Shown here: positions 37,350-48,730 of the stretch, one piece after another | Layout: every line of letters begins with the position of its first letter | How positions within the stretch are numbered: the first letter of the stretch is position 1 | Translations under genes and position numbers: made by a program | Assembly (NCBI GenBank): GCA_026874595.1 | Contig: CM049311.1 | Span: 40,115,676-40,179,675, forward strand | DNA from: Sipunculus nudus | Lineage: Eukaryota > Annelida > Sipuncula > Golfingiida > Sipunculidae | Length of the DNA: 64,000 bases | Direction of reading: 5' to 3' | Notes under the pieces: model-generated | What the model was told of the DNA's origin: nothing | Databases searched by the model: none | What the model saw: only the letters and a program-made list of their open reading frames with translations

Positions 37350-38394
37350 ATGCTTGTGAACATATTTCAAGTGAAAATGTTCAACCCAAACCTTCAGTCT
37401 TTCACATATGCCACATCTATGCATCACTGAATTTGATCCAAACTTCATATTTATGGGTCTTTTTGCATGAAGAAATAACTGATTGATTTTGAGGTCAGCT
37501 GGTCTGGAGGTTAAAGGTTGCAGGTCTAAGTTATTCACTCATTGGTTGCCAAGTAATTACACCTGGCCAGATGTAAGTGGTAAGTAGTTACCCATCATTT
37601 AGAAAGAATCCAGTTGATATGTGGGCAAAAGGCCAAGGTCATAGGTCAGGGATGTTCACAATAACTAATTTTGTAGACCATCTCTATTTTTCTTGTTTTC
37701 TTGTATATATAACCATGGCACTCACAACTGGTACATTTCACTATGTGCCTATAACTGTCAGTGACACTTGTGATATATGACTCCCTTTTGTATCAGCTCA
37801 TGGAGTGATAAGGATATATCATTAGTGCATAACAAAAACACTGTTGCCGGAATGCTTTGGCCAGAGTTAAGTGTTAAGGTTTAGCTACTGATTTATAAAA
37901 TGATGGGAACATTTTGCAGTTTATATCATGGAATCATAGCAATAAATTTTTCTAGATATCTGAATATTATTATACAAATCATCAGATATACCAGCAAGTG
38001 TTTGTTCTGATAATATATGGGTCTTTACCTGGATTTAGGATGGCTTCATTTGATTACAAGACTCTTAGTGATGCTTTCTGCATTTCTTTTCTTTTAGGTT
38101 TTGCAGTTTACCTACCCTGCTGACCCCATTGAATAGCAAGCTGATAATTAAAACAAATTGGGCTTGCACTTTTTACATTTGCATGTTCATAAATCTGATA
38201 TGAGAGCTCTCCAACCTGATCATGCCTTTTGAATTGTTTTGGACATTCATAACTGTTACATTCTTTGAAGCAATTGCCACAAGTTTAGTGTCTTATTGGA
38301 GGATGTGTGATATCAAATGTCAGACTTGTCAGAAAACCATTATGTCTGCCAGGTAGCCATTTTAGAAATCCTTTTGCCAGGGCAGTTTCTGTGA
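37350..38394 (+). other. Remainder of the A4 body before the A3 insertion
   Basis: Degenerate AGGTCA-bearing units fade out by about 37660. After that there is AT-rich sequence without clear repeats or genes. It continues after the A3 insertion at 41566. Confidence 0.5.
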
Positions 38395-41300
38395 TTTTTT
38401 AGCTCAGCTGACTATAAGTCATCTGAGCTATAGTCATGGTCCATTGTCCGTCGTCCGTCCGTCTGTCTGTCCATCCGTCCGTCCGTCTGTCTGTCTGTCC
38501 GTCTGGATGTCCGTCCGTAAGACTGGCAAGTTTCGACACCGTTGGACCTACGAATCTGAATTTTGGCATACAGTTAGATGTCCCCATAATCTCCTACCAT
38601 GCCAAAAATTGGGTCAATAGGACTTCGTTCCTTTGAGATATTAAGGAAAAACCTCAATTTTTTATTAGAAATCTATTTCACACTTCAGGACTGCCTAATA
38701 TCAAAACCACTCATCTGGTTTTCTTCATATTTACCATAAATATTCCTCTATATAGTTCCTATGTACATGCCAGATATTAAGTCAGTATTATATAATTTAA
38801 AAAAGTTATTGGCCCAAACATAATGCACTTTGTAAAAAAATCAGGAAGATATTTTGTCACTTAAGACCCAAAGTGTTAAAGGTAGGGACTTTTTTCCAGT
38901 AATACAACTTTAATTAATCAAAATTTAATTGTATACCAAAACTTAGATCAAAATCTGTTAATTTTTTTTAAATATTGGCAAAAATATAAAATTGGTACCT
39001 TAAATTTTGCCCAACTTTGGCCATGGCACGTTTTTTTCCTGTAAGTACTGTGAATTTAATTTTCACACCATGTATACATAAGGATTTAATCTGTTAAAAT
39101 CTGAAATTTGAAAATAAAAGCTGCAAAATTAGCCTAGTTATTGAATTTTTTTGGAGGCTCTTGTTGTATTCCCTTACATTGTCAAGCAGTCCACTTTGAT
39201 AACTGTAGGTCATTCAGTGCACATCTCTATGCTCCCCAGGCTGTTGACATAATTTTAGATGTCCCCAAAATCTCCTACCATACTGAAAATTGGGTCATTA
39301 GGACTTTGTTCCTTCGAGATATTAAGGAAAAAAACTCCTTTTTCCATAAAAAAAAGCCATTGTTACACTTCAAGGCTGCCTAATATCAAAACCACTGATC
39401 TGTTTTTGATCATATTTAGTATTCACATTCTTTTATACATTTTCTATGAACATACCAAAAATTAGGTCAGTATTGAGTATTATTTTGAAGTTATGGGCCA
39501 AAACATAATGCAATTTTTTAAAAAATCAGGAAATATATTTACTCAAATGAGAATTGCTGAACCTAGAGACCTTTTTTCAGGAATATAACTTTATTTAATC
39601 AAAATTCAATTGTTTACCCAAAATTAGATCTGAATTTTGCAAATTTTTCAAGTTATTAGCATAAATAAAAGACAATACCTTAAATTTTGTCCAACTTTGG
39701 CACTGTTGATTTAATTTTCCCAGCATATATGCATAAGGATTTAATCTTTTAAAATCTGAACTTTCAAAAGAAATTGATTGGAATGAATAGCTTTTATTCA
39801 TGTTTTCACACACCATGTCAAGTGTTGTTTACATCTAGCCCACCTAGTAGTACAGCCTTCACTTGCATTATGTAACCCACCCCAGGCAGCTTACCTTGGC
39901 CCAGCTTGGCCACTACTAGCAGGCTTCCCCTCGCCCTGCACTCATCCCCCCCCCCCCCCCAGCTGGTGCATAAACTAGATGAATGTTATAATTTTTCTGT
40001 ATTTTATTTTATTCTTGGACATGCTACATTTTAGATTTTGTATTGAACCACCAGGGTTACAATGATAAAAGTGTACATTTAATTGTGTCCACAAAGTGGT
40101 GTATTGCTGTGAAAGTCTGGATGTTCATGAGATAAGTAATTCCTTACTTCAGAAGAGTAAAAACTTCACCAGGTGTGAAATTGACTGTTAATTCCAGTAA
40201 TTAATTAAAACTGAAATAGTAATTAGCACAATGATATTGTTTGTCCCTCATTCAACCAACAGTGTGTATACTTTATTTGAAAAGATGTTTTATTTTGTCA
40301 AATTTACTTTTATTTTATTTTGGTGAATAAAATTAAGCATGTCCTGAAAACTCCAATATGCAAAACTTTTTAATAGTTATTCAAGGAATATTCTTGTAGA
40401 TGCCATGTTGTGGCATTATTTTCTTTTAAAATCAGTTAAAACATTTATGATTTAAAAATAATAAAATATATGTGTATGCATAATATGACCCAATGTTTTT
40501 TACTCTGTATATATAATGATTGCAACCTTTGCAACAATTCTAATATTTTAACTTATATTTTCAGGTTTTTTAATTAAAAATTTATAAACCTGTAAATAAA
40601 AAAATGATACAGATAAAAACTTCTTAATGGAAAAAGTGGATCTGCTTAAAAAATAGGATTATATATAAACTTAAATGCATTATTCTCTTGAAAGTGAAAT
40701 AAAGGTATTAGTCCATTCTGTCCACTTGCCTGTCCATCTGTAAATTTTCGTATGCAACACAGTATCTCAAAACTATTACTGTTTTTCTTCATGACAGTCT
40801 TGTCAGAGTATTAGTTTGCAATCATATATTTAGAACTTTACTATAACCAAGTAGGAGGGCCCCTTTCCTCTTAGCTTTTCATATTTTTATATAAATGAAA
40901 AACATTACAATAGAATATTTCTACATCCACCTTCGTGCTGCCCTCACTTTTCCCTTCTCCGAACCCCATCCCAAAGTCAGCCTCAGTAAGCAAGAACAGG
41001 ATGAATCAGATATATTCATACTTTAATATTTTGTATAACTATTCGTCCATAGTTTCCTATGTACATGCCAGAAATTATGTCAATATTGTGTAATATGTAG
41101 ACATAGTGGGCATCACAATAATGTACCTTGTCAAGACTAAAGAGATATTGTGTCATACAGTCACATATTCATAAATCACTTCATCAGCATAGTTAATCAT
41201 AACATCATATCTGTCAAATTGAACGCTTGCAGACTACCATACACTTTAGATCCTTCTACAAATAGCCTTATCATCTACTACTGCTTATTACTGCTGTCAT

Positions 41301-41565
41301 TGCATTCATATTTGCTCAAATATATCACAATTTTCAACCCCTCCTAAATAAATAAAAAATAAAACCACTTTATTTGACTCTATAAATCCATCAGTCAGGT
41401 AATTTCATTTATCATTTACTGACATATTACATTACATTCCTTTATAATAGCCCAACATGTACATGATATTCATAAGCTTTATCGACTCGATATAGTATCA
41501 CAGTGGAGAAACATTTATAGTCCAATCACGATCAGCTGAGTGCCGTGACCCATGGGTCCCTTGTT
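38395..41565 (+). mobile_element. Family A (type A3) element, complete copy
   Basis: The 5' hairpin at 38401 is followed by a TCCG/TCTG microsatellite and GACTGGCAAGTTTCGACACC. The 3' end is GATCAGCTGAGTGCC, GACCCATGGGTC, CCTTGTT. At 3.17 kb it matches 54923-58078 closely over the full length. It carries a run of 15 C at 39946-39960 whose length differs in every copy. Confidence 0.85.
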
Positions 41566-41947
41566 TATGATGTTTGGTCCCTTTTAGAGGATGTTTGTTG
41601 TTCAATTTCCGACCTGTCAGAAATCCAATATGGCCACCAGGAAGCCATCTTTAAATTCCTTTAGAACATATTATCTCAAGAACTATTAAAGTGAATGCAG
41701 TGGGATATATATTAATGTTATCTTGCATTGGGTCAAAGATTTCTTAATAAATATGACCATCATTTATGAAAGCTCAGTACAGTTGGCTTGTATTGAATAA
41801 AAATTAATATGGAAGCACCCGTTTCACAATAATTCTTGCATGGATTTCCTTGATCTTTTGCTATATTTTGATCTTAAATGTGGCCTGTGTGGTATTCCTT
41901 TTGAGACTGATAGCTCAACAACCATACATTTTGCCTCAGACCATCAT

Positions 41948-43516
41948 TGTATCCCCAGACAAAGTCGGGATACTATGGTTTCACTACGGTCCCGCCGCCA
42001 CCGCAGAAAAACCTTGTGAGTGGGATAACTCAAAAAATATTTCACTGATCTTTTTTCAAACTTTACATTTATTTAGATATAGGTAAGGGGACGAAGCCTA
42101 TTTAAAATGGGGTCATGACCTATGCTAGGAGAATGACCTTGACCTTGAATAGGTCCATTATTGCTGAAAATAACACAAATTCTTAAATATCTCAAGTAAG
42201 CTTGCATGGACTGGTCTAAAAATTAAGGTGACCGAAGATCTTGGATAGCCTTGTGATATACCGGAAACTGGTGGTGCCACCTATTATCCTTTTCTTGTTT
42301 TTACGCCTTTTAATACCCCCATAATTGCCACTTGACAGTACTGTAGGCATTATAAGTCAAAAACTAATGGACAGATTTCTTTCATATTATGCACATGTAG
42401 AGAGATGGGCTATGGGATGAGGTCTGTTTACATTTGGGTCATGACCTTTACCAAGAGAGTGGCCTTGACCTTTAATGTGTCCATATTTGGTGAAAATCAC
42501 ACACCTCTTATGATATCTCCAGTGTTGATAGCCATATGGATTTCAAACGTGACTTATGTATGGCCCACTACTACCCTATAGGTTCTAGGGTCATGAGGTC
42601 TAAGGTCAAGGTCACTGGACTTGCATCTTACAAGATACTGTGGATGCATTTTAAGCCAAACTTTCAAGGTCTTCCATCTTGAATATATAGCTCACTTGCC
42701 AATAGTGGATGATCCATATCAATTTTGGGGTCACAAGAACAAAGGTCAAGGCCACAGGAGCTATTAGTTTCTTGATGATAATGCCTGCTTTTATTGATGT
42801 ATGGATTTCAAACTTGACTTGTATATGCCCCATTGGAAAAGCAAGACCCGAATTGATTTTGGGATCATGAGGTCAAAGGTCAAGGTCACAGGACACATCT
42901 TCAAAAAGATGTGGATGCATTTTCAACCAAACATTTCATCTCAGACATTTCATCTTGCACACACAGTTCCCCTGCCAATAGAGGAAGACGCCTGTCAATT
43001 GTGAGGTCACAAGGTCAAAGGTGAAAGTCACAGGAGCCATCTGTCCAAAAATTAGTTCCTGAGATGATAATTCAAGCTTGGATTAATATATAGATTTCAA
43101 ACCTGACTTATATATGGCCCATCAATAAAGCTAGACCTCTATTGATTTATATATAAAAGTGGATGATCAATATCAATTTTTGGGTCACAAGGTGAAAGGT
43201 CATGGCCACAGGAGCCATCTGTCCAAAAATTAGTTTCTAGATGATAATTCCTGCTTTTATTGATGTATAGATTTCAAACTTAACTTATATATGTCCCATT
43301 GAAAAAGCAAGACCCCAATTGATTTTTGGGTCATGAGGTCAAAGGTCAAGGTCACAGGACCAACATCTTCAAAAAGATTGTGGATTGATAGAAGAAACAA
43401 TAATTGCTTGCCAAGTGTCAGTATATGCTGCAAAAAATGGGGGCCTATTCTTAAAGGGGGGGCCCTACTATGTCTGGGGATACTCTGGTACCTGCGGTGC
43501 CAAGAAATATCTAGTT
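41948..43516 (+). mobile_element. Family B element with covarying ends and an AGGTCA core
   Basis: The 5' arm is TATCCCCAGAC and the 3' counterpart is GTCTGGGGATA (43472-43482). In the other two B copies these are TATCGCCAGAC and GTCTGGCGATA, so both ends changed together and remain exact inverses. The 3' hairpin GGTACCTGCGGTGCC and tail ATATCTAGTT are present. The first ~500 bases have ordinary B units, but 42590-43380 consists of AGGTCA-rich ~140-bp units like those of the A4 element. Confidence 0.82.
42590..43380 (+). repeat. AGGTCA-rich tandem units inside family B
   Basis: Clusters such as GAGGTCAAAGGTCAAGGTCA occur at 42869 and 43335, with weaker copies at 42597, 42729, 43001 and 43185. 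The phrases GTGGATGCATTTTAAGCCAA and ATATAGCTCACTTGCCAATA match the A4 units at 36950-37015. This is the same core module in an element with different ends. Confidence 0.75.
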
Positions 43517-45378
43517 CACTATGTTTAACCTGACATATATGATAAGAATTTATGGCAATGTAAAAAGTTTAAACAAAATTGGCATATAGGTTCTGCAACA
43601 ATTTTACTAGTTGTGATTCGCAGCCCATGATGTCGCAGGTCATGCTTGGCAGCTGAGCGTCATGACCCATGGGTCACTTGTTCCATTAAAAACCCATTGT
43701 TACACTTCAAGACTGCCTAACATCAAAACCACTGGTCTGACTTTAATCATATATAATATATATATTTTTCTATACATTCTCTATGCACATGCCAGAAATG
43801 ATGTCAGTATTGCTTAATTGTTTTAAGTTATGGGCCCAAACATAATGCACTTTGTAAAAAATCAAGAAATTTATTTACTCCCTTAACAAGGGGATTGCTG
43901 AAGCTAGAGATTTTTTTTCAGGGATGTAACATTATTTAATCAAGATTCAATTGAATACCCAAAATTAGTTCTGAATTTTTCAAATTTTATAAGTTCTTAG
44001 TATAAATATAAAATTAGTACCTTAAATTTTGCCTAACTTTGACCATGGTACGTTTGTTTCCTGTGAGCACTGTTGATATAATTTTCATATCATGCACACA
44101 TAAGGATTTCAGCTTTTCAGTTTAGAAAGCTGAAAGAAATTGGCTTTTATTAATGTTTTTATGATACCATGTCAGACCTTGGCTCTCTACAGCCCCTCTT
44201 GAGTCACCTGTATGTTGACCTTGTTGAACTTTCAGCAAATTATGCATTCTTGAGGCGAGGCATTCACTGGGGCAGCCAGGCAGCTTATTGCCAGCCACAG
44301 TTGATCCAGGTGTCGAACCCATCTCATCTAGTAGTTTTAACCAACAACATAACAATAAACAATAATTAATAAATTTTTATTTGATTTTAATAACAAATCA
44401 AAGAAAAATAGAAAAGGAATTTGTTAGTTTTTTTAATAACAGGAAATTAACTTGCAGTTACTGATGATATAAGAATCTTGCCTCGGTGGATAGAATGTCA
44501 TATATTCCAAATAACACCATGCAGTATTTTTCAGTTCAATTTTAATGATAAAAAAGTAAATCATATTATTCATTACTAATCATTAGGGATCATATGAAGG
44601 AAATTAATGATAGACAAAGATGCAGTTGATAATATTAATCTAGATTCCTACTGTGTCTAGTGTGTACATTGATGTGAAATTAGTCCAAAATGAATATATT
44701 ACATTTATTTTTTTTAATATAAATAAAAGCCATAAAACCAGGTACTAATGATCATTATTTAAATGTGTGAATTTTGTATATTCTGGATTCTCAACATTAT
44801 TTTTTGGTGAAAACTATGTTAATACCAGGCATGGTGCGAATACTTTGCAATTGTATTTAAATAAAATATATGAATATGTACTCCATTATAAAGTTTCTTG
44901 CATAAAGAATGGGAATTCAGGTTAAAATGAAAGTATATGAATACCAGTGCAAATACTTTCAAAATGTATTCATGAATGCATTCATGAATATATTCTTTAA
45001 TATTATTTTAATAATTATTTCAGTTATATTTCATTTTAAAAAATCATACGATTCTCTTATTATTTTTAATAAAAATTATATTTGGGACAATATTTGTAAT
45101 TTTTTTAATAAACTCTTATATTATATGTTCTGCTTAAAAGTTATGTGGCCAAGTCAAAATCTGTGTGACAATAGTACTCCATTTGTTAATAAAATAAATG
45201 AAATTAATCCTCTTCCCTGTCTCCAAAGGTACTATCAAAATCATACATAAGCTAAACAACAACAACTCATAATACAGCTTATATTTATTACCAAACAAAA
45301 CCCGCATGTGCCTCATTTCTAAATCATATTTATTATCATAAATAACAGCTGAGCGCCGTTACCCATAGGTCCCTTGTT

Positions 45379-45465
45379 TGTGCTCTCTTATCTTATTATT
45401 ACTTTAAGTATATACATCTGCAGAATTCTATTTCGTTTTAGGAATATGTGACAGGGCGGTAGCAC
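45379..45465 (+). other. Intron 5 flank
   Basis: Short interval between the A2 3' end and the SINE. Nothing else is seen. Confidence 0.4.
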
Positions 45466-45735
45466 TCGCTTCTTATATTATTTTTATATTCTGGTGTGTA
45501 CCGCACCTGCAGGTCTTGGGGGTGTAATCATCACTGGGTTAAAACACTGAGGAACCCTTATAGATGCACTCATTTGTGAGTGATACATGGCTGTGGGGCA
45601 CAGCCTTATGATTGAGCCTGCAGAGCACTCACCCTGGGTGGCGGCAGACTGTGAAAATCTCACTGCCACGGCTGAGATTTGAACTCATGACCTCCCGGCT
45701 TTGAGTCCTGTGCTCTACCTCTGAGCCACAGAAGC
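45466..45735 (-). mobile_element. tRNA-derived SINE
   Basis: Read on the minus strand from about 45735, the sequence begins as a tRNA-like head: TGTGGCTCAGAGGTAGAGCA matches the RNA polymerase III A box and D-arm, and TGAGTTCAAATCTCA matches the T-arm and B box. About 190 bases of non-tRNA body follow, containing GCTGTGCCCCACAGCC and GGTTCCTCAGTG. The anticodon stem does not pair well, so this is a SINE head and not a functional tRNA gene. I cannot assign it to a named SINE family. Confidence 0.75.
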
Positions 45736-46331
45736 CATATGTTTTCAACAACTTGATAAATGATTAATTCTGACTGTGAGTGACAGAACATAACACAGTT
45801 CAATAGATAGTTAAATAATTAACGATTTAATAAACAGTAAGTTGTAAAAACATTGGAACAATTTGATGATATTTCTGACTGTGATTGAAACAACATGTCA
45901 ACAGTAGCATTTTCAGGCATTACAATGAAGCCCTTCATAAGTTGCATGTTACTTCTGGTATGCTAGAGCTATGAAATACCAGGTAAACATGAAGGCTTAT
46001 TCATGTATGAATCATAGCAGTGAACCTGATCCAGATTACCATAAAATATGATTGCAGTCATAAGTAGGAACATTCAGTTTGATTTCTTTTCATGTTGACA
46101 TGAAGGGGGAAATAATGCCTGTTATGTTTATAATATATTAGTTTATCCACCAGGCTGTGTATATGATGGTGAGGTGAAAAAGTAAAACAATATTTATATC
46201 AGACATCTAGAATTTGCATGAAACTGAACCTTTCATTGTATTAGTTAGAGAAATTTAATGGTGTAGTTGAGCCTGTTCATGAAAATAAAAGTTTGCTATT
46301 TTTATGATAGGAAACGTGTCTTATATTGCAG
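45736..46331 (+). other. End of intron 5, unique sequence
   Basis: AT-rich unique sequence up to the ttatattgcag acceptor. No element or RNA gene is seen. Confidence 0.55.
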
Positions 46332-46464
46332 GGAATGTTAATATCAAGCTAATGGAACAGAGAATTCCAGCAGCCTACATCTACCTGGAGGAAGTCGTGA
46401 GACAGCTGGCATTCGAGAGGAAAAGTAAAGGGAAAGACCCCGTCTTAAATGAGCGAGAGTACAG
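46332..46464 (+). CDS. LRRK1: LRRK1-like exon (f): start of COR domain
   Basis: 133 bases, entered in phase 1 and left in phase 2 (AG before gtttgt). It encodes NVNIKLMEQRIPAAYIYLEE, then VVRQLAFERKSKGKDPVLNE and REYR. RIPAAYIYLEEVV corresponds to the LIPRSYLSLQEAV type helix at the ROC-COR boundary in LRRK1. The donor gtttgt is weaker than the others, and a second possible donor (AGGTGTGTC) lies 18-20 bases on, but only the first keeps the correct phase with the next exon. Confidence 0.88.
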
Positions 46465-47098
46465 GTTTGTACAGGAATACAGGTGTGTCAGGTGTCTATA
46501 CAGAATCAATTTATCATAAATTAAAAAGAGTACCAATATCATAAATTAGCAACAGGATCACAGGTATCATAAATTACCTTAGATCCCCAATTTATGGCTG
46601 CACGTCTATTTATAGACACATCATGAGTTGCAAGTCTCCTTTAAGGAGCTTTTAGCGACGGTCCAAAACCTTCCTTAAATAACCTTTCTTAAAAGACACA
46701 ACTGCATGTTCTGGGCCTAGCAATAGTCAGCAATAATCAGATGAACACAGCAATATAATTAAAGCAAAACATAGTTGCTTCAATCATGAATAAAATCAGA
46801 AGTATTGGGTAAAGAGGTGAAATATGTTACCAGATGATGAATATTCAATATATTTAATGCTTGCATGAGATACTAAAGAAAAATCTGAATGTAATAAAAC
46901 ATTTTTCACACATTTTACCTGTATTTTTAGATTGCTGACCATTTCTGAAACTTGATGTGATACAGTGCACAAATTGTGATCAATTGTGAAATCTCTATGA
47001 AAACCATAAAAAAAAATTCTGCAAGCTACATGTGGAAAGCTTTTAACCATTAAAACTAGTTGTAAATGTTCAGTCATTACTAGTATCATAATCACTGG
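46465..47098 (+). other. Start of intron 6 with an old dispersed repeat
   Basis: 46565-46700 resembles 18585-18730 (phrases TTTATGGCTGCACGTCTATT and CCTTCCTTAAATAACC). The rest is AT-rich and unremarkable. Confidence 0.45.
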
Positions 47099-48569
47099 TA
47101 ATCACCGCCGCAGCCGCGTAGGTGTTCGGAGAACTCCTCCGTAACTGCTGGGCAGAATTTTACGAAACCCGGGATTATGTTAGGGTCACATGTGAACTGC
47201 TGCACCCTGATTTTGTTTTGACCTCTGACCTTTCCTCTGCGCTCTGCGTCCATGTGTGCGTCTGTTTCCACACATAAACCCACATATCTGGGGAACCGTT
47301 TGACCGATCAGGCTAGAAATTTTACACAGATGTAGCCCTTGGATAGCTTTATAACATACACTAAAAATGGTGGCACCACCTGCAACCATTTTTGAATTGC
47401 GTCCATCTGTTCATCTGCCTTTGGATAAAATCACTCATATCTCTGCATTGGTTGGACTTATCCACCTGAAATTCGGCATGCGTATACATCCTGGATAGTT
47501 TTTTTTCGATTTTGTGACAGGTGGCGCCACCTACATTCACGTTTACGCTGGAGACATCCAAGCTCATATCTCGGGAACCATTTGACTGATCGGGCTAAAA
47601 ATTTTATACAAATGTAGCCCTTGGATAGCTCTATAACATACACTAAAAATGGTGGCACCACCTGCAACCATTTTTGCATAGCGTCCGTCTTTCTGTCTGC
47701 CGTGGGATAAAATCACTCATATCTCCGCAGTGGTTTGACATATCCACCTAAAATTTTGCAGGTTTATACATCCTGGATAGCTTTCTCGATTTTGTGACAG
47801 GTGGCGCCACCTACATTCATGTTTACGCTGCAGACATCCCAGCTCATATCTCCGGAACCGTTTGACCGATTGGGCCAAAATTTTGCATGAGTATAGATCT
47901 CACATAGCTCTTTATCATATGCAAAACTTGTGGCGCCTTCTGCAACCAATTTTAAACAGCGTCTGTCTGTTTGTCTGCCTTGGGATAAAATCACTCATAT
48001 GTCTGTAGTGGTTTGACATAACTACCTAAAATCTTGCAGGTTTATACATCCTGGACAGCTTTCTGGATTTTATGACAGGTGGTGCCACCTACATTCTAGT
48101 TTACGCTGCAGACATCCAAGCTCATATCTCGGGAACCGTTTGACCGATTAAACCAAAATTTTGCATGTGTATAGATATCACACAGCTCTTTATTATACAC
48201 AAAACTGGAAGGGCCACCTGCAGCCATTTTTGCACAGTGTCTGTCGGTTTGTCTGCCGTGGGCTAAAATCACTCATATCTCTGTAGTAGTTTGACTTACC
48301 TGCCTAAAGATTTTGCGTGTTTATACACTTTGGATTGCTTTCTTGATTTTTTTGTGGCAGGTGGTGCCACCTACATTAATGTGACAGCATTCTGCATTTG
48401 TGGTAGGTGGCGCAACCTACATATACATTTTGGCTGCAGACATCCATGCTAATATGCAACACACCTCACTCTATTTTCCCTTGCCACTCAATCAATGCCT
48501 CACTTCACCCATTCCACTCTGATTTCGGCGGATACACGTAGTAGCTTGTTGACTACCCGTATTCTAGTT
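47099..48569 (+). mobile_element. Family C element, 5'-truncated
   Basis: The copy begins in the GC block (CACCGCCGCAGCCGCG) and lacks the 5' hairpin. It contains TCGGAGAACTCCTC, five to six C units with GGTGGCGCCACC at 47520 and 47800, then GGCGGATAC, a 3' hairpin (TAGT..GACTA) and GTATTCTAGTT at 48569. GGTAAT is present on both flanks. Confidence 0.8.
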
Positions 48570-48711
48570 GGTAATAAGGTCACTTTAACCTCATATGCAT
48601 AATTTACAGCTATGTACAGGGCAACCAATAGTAAGCACAAAAAATGCATCAATGTCACAGCCACAACCAACATGTGAGACAGCTGAACGTCATGACCCAT
48701 GGGTTGCTTGT
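48570..48711 (+). mobile_element. Family A 3' end relic
   Basis: CAGCTGAACGTCATGACCCA and GGGTTGCTTG at 48680-48710 are a mutated family A 3' terminus. No matching 5' end is seen nearby, so it is an isolated or old fragment, possibly the host of the C insertion. Confidence 0.5.
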
Positions 48712-48730
48712 GGAAAAGTTCTCCATAGTA

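Larger units (their letters stand above)
36548..43682 (+). mobile_element. Family A (type A4) element with AGGTCA-rich core, nested in A2
   Basis: The left end AGCTCAGCTGAC at 36553 is followed by an unusual CCGG-rich lead with a 24-bp perfect palindrome. The right end at 43650-43682 is CAGCTGAGCGTCA, GACCCATGGGTC, ACTTGTT. Its own core begins with GTTAGCAGGGCACAAATTG as in A1, then changes to ~140-bp units rich in AGGTCA. It contains an A3 copy (38395-41565) and a B copy (41948-43516). The host A2 phrase CTTCATTTTT / CCATTAAAAACCC is split exactly by this block. Confidence 0.75.
35644..45378 (+). mobile_element. Family A (type A2) element, outer, with nested A insertion
   Basis: The left end is the 5' hairpin at 35649, a TCCG microsatellite, then GATGTGGCACGTTTTGAAACC. 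The right end at 45346-45378 is CAGCTGAGCGCC, ACCCATAGGT and CCCTTGTT. Without the nested block 36548-43682 its length is about 2.6 kb, equal to the A2 copy at 7994-10632, and the 3' unique part (44400-45340) is nearly identical to 9600-10600. Confidence 0.78.

Noticed and set aside
45660-45735. A functional tRNA gene on the minus strand
   Set aside because: A and B boxes are present but the anticodon stem does not pair and a non-tRNA body follows directly; a SINE explains it better.
46480-46490. Alternative donor AGGTGTGTC after exon (f)
   Set aside because: It would give the wrong phase for the next exon; the upstream donor at 46465 keeps the frame.
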